In this document: piece by piece, positions 59,850 through 64,000 of the stretch | Numbering within the stretch: the first letter of the stretch is position 1 | Layout: each line of letters opens with the position of its first letter | Source: Pseudoclavibacter sp. AY1H1 | Lineage (GTDB): Bacteria > Actinomycetota > Actinomycetes > Actinomycetales > Microbacteriaceae | Assembly (NCBI RefSeq): GCF_002931055.1 | Contig: NZ_PSXX01000006.1 | Location: 1 to 64,000, forward strand | Direction of reading: 5' to 3' | Length of the DNA stretch: 64,000 bases | Position numbers and translations under genes: made by a program | Notes under the pieces: model-generated | Told to the model about the DNA's origin: nothing | Database searches by the model: none | Seen by the model: the letters and a program-made list of their open reading frames with translations, nothing else

Positions 59850-61019
59850 ATGGATCCGGTCAAGAACCCCTACGTGCCAGGTGCTGGTCGCAAACCGGCC
59901 GCTCTCGTAGGTCGCGACTCATCGATGACCGGGTGGCGGATCGCACTCCAGCGAGCCGAAAACGGGATCACTGATCAACCGTTCGTCCTCTACGGCCTCC
60001 GCGGGGTCGGGAAGACCGTGCTCTTGACTCAGTTCCGACATGACGCCGAAGACCGCGACTGGTGGGTCGTGCAAATCGAGGCCGGTTCCGATCGTGAGCT
60101 CAGAGAGCTGATCGGTGAGGGCCTCTACGAACCGCTGTCTGACATCAGCCGACCATCGGCGGGCCGCAAAGTTCTCAAGGCCCTCCGGACGGCTCTGTCG
60201 TTCAAGGCGTCCTACGATGCGAACGGATCCTGGACATTCGGCGTGGATCTGTCTGACACGCCAGGTGGCGGTGCCGACAGTGGCGTCCTGCATACAGATC
60301 TCCGCAAGATCATCAAGGATGTGGGTCTCGCCGCGAGGGAAGAGGGAGTCGGGCTCGCAATCCTCATCGATGAGGCGCAGGACCTTTCAGCGGAAGAACT
60401 CACGACGCTCGCCGCAGTCACACAGTCGGCTGCCCAGGACAACTGGCCAGTATTGTTTGCTCTCGCTGGGCTGCCCAACCTCCCCCAGATCCTCGCCGAG
60501 GCGAAGTCGTATACGGAACGGTTCCAGTTCAACCAGATCGAGCGACTCTCGCGCGCTGACGCCCACCTCGCGATCGCTCAACCTTCGGCCGCGGAACTCG
60601 TCACCTGGGCAGAGGATGCCGTCCAGCACCTCATCACGGAGTCCGGACAGTACCCCTACTTCATTCAGCAATTCGGCCGTGAAGCTTGGAATGTCGCCAC
60701 CGGAAGCCAGATCACCCTCGCAGACTCTCGTCTTGGGGTAGCGACCGGACAGAACCTCCTCGACAACGGGTTCTTCCGAGCGCGGTGGGACCGGACAACG
60801 GCATCGGAGAAGCGATACCTCCGGGCAATGTGCCCGGAAGGCGATGCTGGTGTTGGATCCGGCGAAGTGGCCGCACGACTGAAGAAGTCCATCAGCAGTC
60901 TCGGCCCCGCCAGAGCTCAACTCATCCACAAGGGCCTGATCTACGCGCCGGACCACGGGGTCGTGGCCTTCACTGTTCCCGGTATGGCGTCGTTCATCGA
61001 ACGGCAGATCGAATCCTGA
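59850..61019 (+). CDS. AAA ATPase with ORC/Cdc6-like architecture, inserted (copy 2)
   Basis: A 389-aa ATP-binding protein. N-terminal NPYVPGAGRKPAALVGRD (6-23), Walker A GLRGVGKT (49-56, K55), and Walker B ILIDEAQDLS with D174 and E175. A sensor-like FALAGLPNLP and a lid with YPYFIQQFGREAW follow. The C-terminal winged-helix-like part reads ARAQLIHKGLIYAPDHGVVAFTVPG. It is lower in GC than its neighbours and flanked by a duplicated 110-bp repeat, both signs of acquisition. A GGAG site is 5 nt upstream. No partner gene is adjacent, so its job is unknown. Confidence 0.85.
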   Translation: MDPVKNPYVPGAGRKPAALVGRDSSMTGWRIALQRAENGITDQPFVLYGLRGVGKTVLLTQFRHDAEDRDWWVVQIEAGSDRELRELIGEGLYEPLSDISRPSAGRKVLKALRTALSFKASYDANGSWTFGVDLSDTPGGGADSGVLHTDLRKIIKDVGLAAREEGVGLAILIDEAQDLSAEELTTLAAVTQSAAQDNWPVLFALAGLPNLPQILAEAKSYTERFQFNQIERLSRADAHLAIAQPSAAELVTWAEDAVQHLITESGQYPYFIQQFGREAWNVATGSQITLADSRLGVATGQNLLDNGFFRARWDRTTASEKRYLRAMCPEGDAGVGSGEVAARLKKSISSLGPARAQLIHKGLIYAPDHGVVAFTVPGMASFIERQIES

Positions 61020-61075
61020 ACCACCGTGGCCAGCGACTCGTTCGGATGCGGAACCTGTCACCGCGTCACGAGACG

Positions 61076-61185
61076 AGACGCTGCTCTGCGAGGACGTGCT
61101 CGCAGACGCCGGCGTGAGCGACCTCAGCGTGCACTCGCCGGGAGTCGACGCCTCCGAGCTCCACCCCGACGCCTTCGTCGACTAG
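61076..61185 (+). pseudogene. Fragment of the SDR gene 3' end (right copy of the repeat)
   Basis: This encodes ETLLCEDVLADAGVSDLSVHSPG and on to a TAG stop, in the frame of the SDR gene, with Tyr to His at two places. It has no start and no SDR body, so it is a displaced remnant. The stop differs (TAG here, TGA in the left copy). Confidence 0.85.
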
Positions 61186-61194
61186 GCAGACAAG

Positions 61195-61232
61195 AAAGAA
61201 CCCCGGCCAGATTTCTCTGACCGGGGTTCTTT
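61195..61232. terminator. Terminator of the tRNA-Ile/tRNA-Ala unit
   Basis: A 17-bp stem with one mismatch (AAAGAACCCCGGCCAGA and TCTGACCGGGGTTCTTT), loop TTTC, begins 8 bp past the 3' end of tRNA-Ala in the minus direction. It can also end plus-strand transcripts. Confidence 0.8.
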
Positions 61233-61239
61233 GTCACCG

Positions 61240-61312
61240 TGGAGCCTAGGAGATTCGAACTCCTGACATCCTGCTTGCAAAGCAGGCACTCTACCAACTG
61301 AGTTAAGGCCCC
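61240..61312 (-). tRNA. tRNA-Ala (anticodon TGC)
   Basis: The minus strand gives a 73-nt cloverleaf. The acceptor is GGGGCCT/AGGCTCC and the D arm is ACTCAGTTGGTAGAGT. The anticodon arm is CCTGC-TTTGCAA-GCAGG with anticodon TGC, and the T arm is CAGGA-GTTCGAAT-CTCCT. CCA is not encoded. Confidence 0.95.
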
Positions 61313-61351
61313 GTTCGGGTGGAAACGATACCAACCTTCAGTATCGAACCG

Positions 61352-61425
61352 TGGGGCTACCAGGACTTGAACCTGGGACCTCTTCGTTATCAGCGAAGCG
61401 CTCTAACCGCCTGAGCTATAGCCCC
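61352..61425 (-). tRNA. tRNA-Ile (anticodon GAT)
   Basis: The minus strand gives a 74-nt cloverleaf. The acceptor is GGGGCTA/TAGCCCC. The anticodon arm is TTCGC-TGATAAC-GAAGA with anticodon GAT, and the T arm is CCAGG-TTCAAGT-CCTGG. It lies 39 bp before tRNA-Ala; a CGATAC/GTATCG stem between them may mark processing. Confidence 0.95.
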
Positions 61426-61441
61426 CGAAGCGACTGCCCCA

Positions 61442-61476
61442 ACATACACGAAAAGTGCACGTCAAGGGAAATCGAG
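61442..61476 (-). promoter_or_regulatory. Possible promoter of tRNA-Ile/tRNA-Ala
   Basis: The minus strand reads TTGACG and, only 13 nt later, TATGTT. The spacer is short for a vegetative promoter, so this is tentative. Confidence 0.3.
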
Positions 61477-61479
61477 CCG

Positions 61480-61887
61480 CTAGCTGTTCGTGAAACCGAA
61501 CACGAGGCCCCCCGTGACCTTCACAGCGAGGTTGTAGAGGAACGCCGCAACTGCGCCGAGGGCCGTGCCCGCGACGAGGTTGAGGAGTGCGACCACAAGG
61601 GAGAACAGCATCAGCTGAGGCAGGGTGACGAAGTCGTCGACTCCCACGCCGGCCGAGCCGGAGACGTCATTGAGCAGGTCGTTGACGCTTCCGAGCACAC
61701 CCGTGTTCTCGATGACGGTCCACATCAGGAACGTCGCGACGATCGTGATGATGCCGAAGCAGATCGACAGGAGGAAGGAGAACTTCACGACAGACCAGAA
61801 GTCGATGTGCACCAAACGGAGGCGCACCTGCTTGCTCGCAGTCTTCTTGCTGGACTTCTGGGCCAGCTTGTCAGCAACGCTCGTCAT
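61480..61887 (-). CDS. DUF3566 membrane protein
   Basis: A 135-aa protein with a Lys/Arg/Ser-rich N-terminus and two long hydrophobic segments (about 33-56 and 90-115). VRLRLVHIDFWSVVKFSFLLSICFGIITIVATFLMW is the DUF3566 pattern. It is the conserved neighbour of gyrA in Actinobacteria, between gyrA and tRNA-Ile. Its function is unknown. The start is 11 bp after gyrA. Confidence 0.92.
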   Translation of the reverse strand: MTSVADKLAQKSSKKTASKQVRLRLVHIDFWSVVKFSFLLSICFGIITIVATFLMWTVIENTGVLGSVNDLLNDVSGSAGVGVDDFVTLPQLMLFSLVVALLNLVAGTALGAVAAFLYNLAVKVTGGLVFGFTNS

Positions 61888-61898
61888 AGATCAGTACC

Positions 61899-64000
61899 TC
61901 AGTCTTCGGTCTCGTCCTGCTCGAACGACGTGACAGAGTCTGCCACAGTCTCACTCTGGGCACTCTCGGCTGGGGCAGTCTCGCCGTCAGCTGATCCTGC
62001 AGACGCTTCCTCGAGGGCGGAGTCGGCGGCGGTGACGTCCGTCTCACCGTCCTCACCTTCCTCGTCTTCCTTCTCGAGTTCGCGGTCGGCGTTCTGCGCG
62101 ATCGCGATCACGTAGTCGCTGCTGTCGAGCCTCGCGAACGTCACGCCCATGGAGTCGCGTCCCGTCACCGAGACCTCGGCGACGTTGGAGCGAACGACCT
62201 TGCCGGAGCCGAGGATGACCAGGACCTCTTCGTTGTCGTGGACGAGCAGCGCGCCGGCGAGGCCGCCGCGCTCCTCGTTCAGCTTCGCGACCTTGATGCC
62301 GAGTCCGCCGCGCTTCTGGATGCGGTACTGCGACACCGAGGTTCGCTTCGCGTAGCCGCCCTCCGTGACGATGAACACGTAGGCATCGTCGCTCGAGGTG
62401 ACCGCGGCCGTCAGCAGGTAGTCGCCGTCGCGGAACGACATTCCCTTGACGCCGGAGGTCGACCGGCCCATGGGCCGAAGCGCCTCGTCGTTCGCCTCGA
62501 AGCGAAGCGACATTCCGAGGTGCGAGACGCAGAACACGTGGTCCGACTCGTCGGCGAGCATGGCGGAGACCAGCTCGTCCCCTTCGCGAAGGTTGACCGC
62601 GATGATGCCAGCCTGACGGTTCGTGTCGTACTCCGTGAGGGCCGTCTTCTTGACGAGCCCCTCACGCGTCGCGAGGACGAGATACTGCGCCTGGCGGTAG
62701 TCGCTGATGTCGAGGATCTGCGCGACCTTCTCATCAGGCTGGAGCGGCAGGAGGTTCGCGATGTGCTGCCCCTTCGCGTCCCGTCCCGCCTCCATGAGCT
62801 CGTACGCCTTCGCCCGGTACACGCGGCCCAGGTTGGTGAAGAAGAGCAGCCAGTGGTGTGTCGTCGTCACGAAGAACTGCTCGACGACGTCATCCGCTCG
62901 GAGCTGCGCGCCCTTGATGCCCTTGCCGCCGCGGTGCTGCGAGCGGTAGTTGTCGCTGCGCGTGCGCTTGATGTAGCCGCCGCGGGTCACGGTGACGACC
63001 ATCTCCTCCTCGGGGATCAGGTCCTCGTCGGTCATGTCGCCGCCAGAGCCACGGAGGATCTCGGTGCGACGATCGTCGCCGAACTTGTCGACGACCTCCT
63101 GCAGCTCTTCGCCGATGATGGTGCGCTGGCGCACTGGGTCGGCGAGGATCGCCTTGTACTCGGCGATCATGGCCTCGAGGCGGGCCGCGTCTTCCATGAT
63201 CTTCTGGCGCTCGAGCGCCGCGAGGCGGCGGAGCTGGAGGTTCAGGATGGCGCTTGCCTGCAGCTCGTCCACGTCGAGCAGCTCCATGAGGCCGGTACGC
63301 GCCTCTTCGACGGTCGGCGACCGGCGGATGAGCGCGATGACCTCGTCGAGCATGTCGAGGGCCTTGAGGTAGCCGCGGAGGATGTGAACCTCGTCCTCGG
63401 CCTTCTTGAGGCGGAACTTCGTGCGACGCACGATGACTTCCACCTGGTGCTGCACCCAGGCGGTGATGAAGCCGTCGATGGCGAGCGTGCGCGGAACCCC
63501 ATCGACGATCGCGAGCATGTTCGCGCCGAAGTTCTCCTGCAGCTGCGTGTGCTTGTAGAGGTTGTTCAGCACGACCTTGGCGACGGCGTCGCGCTTGAGC
63601 ACGATGACGAGGCGCTGTCCCGTGCGGCCGGAGGACTCGTCGCGGATGTCGGCGATGCCGGAGAGTCGCTGATCCTTGACCAGCTCGGCGACCTTGAGCG
63701 CGAGGTTGTCCGGGTTGACCTGGTACGGAAGCTCGGTGATGACCAGGCACGTGCGTCCGTGGATCTCCTCGATCGCGACGACCGCGCGCATCGTGATGGA
63801 GCCGCGACCGGTGCGGTACGCCTCCTGGATGCCCTTGGTGCCGAGGATCTGCGCACCGGTCGGGAAGTCTGGACCGTGAACGCGCTCCATGAGCGCATCC
63901 ATGAGCTCCTCACGAGAGGCGTCCGGGTGTTCGAGGTGCCAGAGCGCGCCTGCTGCGACCTCACGGAGGTTGTGCGGCGGGATGTTCGTGGCCATTCCGA
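61899..64000 (-). CDS. gyrA: DNA gyrase subunit A (C-terminal part; the 5' end is outside the window)
   Basis: About 700 residues of GyrA; the gene runs off the right edge, so the catalytic Tyr and quinolone-resistance region are not seen. [15 protein letters not shown] marks the breakage-reunion domain, and the long coiled-coil part and [24 protein letters not shown] follow. The beta-pinwheel C-terminal domain begins near [17 protein letters not shown] and includes the GyrA-box variant QHRGGKG. The last 60 residues are a strongly acidic Glu/Asp/Ala tail. Together with GyrB it introduces negative supercoils. It is a single reading frame with no intein in the visible part. Confidence 0.97.
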   Translation of the reverse strand, partial: GMATNIPPHNLREVAAGALWHLEHPDASREELMDALMERVHGPDFPTGAQILGTKGIQEAYRTGRGSITMRAVVAIEEIHGRTCLVITELPYQVNPDNLALKVAELVKDQRLSGIADIRDESSGRTGQRLVIVLKRDAVAKVVLNNLYKHTQLQENFGANMLAIVDGVPRTLAIDGFITAWVQHQVEVIVRRTKFRLKKAEDEVHILRGYLKALDMLDEVIALIRRSPTVEEARTGLMELLDVDELQASAILNLQLRRLAALERQKIMEDAARLEAMIAEYKAILADPVRQRTIIGEELQEVVDKFGDDRRTEILRGSGGDMTDEDLIPEEEMVVTVTRGGYIKRTRSDNYRSQHRGGKGIKGAQLRADDVVEQFFVTTTHHWLLFFTNLGRVYRAKAYELMEAGRDAKGQHIANLLPLQPDEKVAQILDISDYRQAQYLVLATREGLVKKTALTEYDTNRQAGIIAVNLREGDELVSAMLADESDHVFCVSHLGMSLRFEANDEALRPMGRSTSGVKGMSFRDGDYLLTAAVTSSDDAYVFIVTEGGYAKRTSVSQYRIQKRGGLGIKVAKLNEERGGLAGALLVHDNEEVLVILGSGKVVRSNVAEVSVTGRDSMGVTFARLDSSDYVIAIAQNADRELEKEDEEGEDGETDVTAADSALEEASAGSADGETAPAESAQSETVADSVTSFEQDETED

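Noticed and set aside
61899-64000. Intein or frameshift in gyrA
   Set aside because: The visible part is a single uninterrupted frame with all expected domains.

Overview
The window is about 70% GC and reads as the chromosome of an actinobacterium, most likely of the Microbacteriaceae or a close relative. The evidence is the mismatch endonuclease NucS, CrgA, the fhaA-fhaB-pstP-rodA-pbpA-pknA-pknB cluster, a coproporphyrin-type heme pathway ending in HemQ, a class E sortase, and gyrA-DUF3566-tRNA-Ile-tRNA-Ala. These place the right end a few genes from the replication origin, which should lie beyond position 64000. No gap between genes exceeds 300 bases.

Layout. 1-5090: a branched-chain-amino-acid-type binding lipoprotein, an ElaA-like acetyltransferase, a quinone-type oxidoreductase, a divergent HxlR regulator/azoreductase pair with a perfect inverted repeat between them, and a DedA protein. 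5138-16930: a nearly complete heme locus (hemE-cgoX, then hemQ-hemH-hemC-hemD-hemB-hemL, all minus; hemA divergent). Three small envelope-type genes (YtxH, Act-X/holin-like, DUF3618) sit inside it. 17106-25056: a lipoprotein, M13 peptidase, MATE exporter, a Tat-exported protein, a LysE exporter and a surface alkaline phosphatase with a LATTG anchor. 25235-35110: nucS, a HAD phosphatase, DUF3224, an AAA ATPase, GNAT, Bcp peroxiredoxin, a CitE-like lyase, a Gln/Pro/Gly-rich membrane protein, a BadF-type kinase, an aldose-epimerase-like protein and a GH13 enzyme. 35208-37001: a DHA2 drug exporter with a structured leader, and tRNA-Leu. 37224-49514: the cell-wall and Ser/Thr-phosphorylation cluster, sortase, crgA, rhomboid and cyclophilin. 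49646-59760: a small membrane protein, LysR/EamA, Nudix, metQNI, a GAF-LuxR regulator facing the DUF485-actP acetate uptake operon, and an SDR dehydrogenase. 59761-61185: a lower-GC ATPase gene inserted between two copies of the SDR 3' end. 61240-64000: tRNA-Ala, tRNA-Ile, DUF3566 and the 3' part of gyrA.

How the genes work together. HemA and HemL make 5-aminolevulinate from glutamyl-tRNA, HemB/C/D/E carry it to coproporphyrinogen III, and CgoX, CpfC (HemH) and HemQ finish heme; no HemF/HemN-type gene is seen. RodA and PbpA are a glycan polymerase/transpeptidase pair, controlled by PknA/PknB (sensors), PstP (phosphatase) and FhaA/FhaB (phosphothreonine readers). The sortase could anchor the LATTG-tailed phosphatase.

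The points most worth a second look are the lone ATPase between 110-bp direct repeats with a 39-bp dyad in front of it; the drug-exporter leader with a 7-codon ORF and a hairpin masking the ribosome binding site; three perfect DnaA boxes in 66 bp between crgA and the rhomboid gene; and the repeated placement of a -10 box 6-8 nt before the start codon in about fourteen genes, which implies widespread leaderless transcripts.
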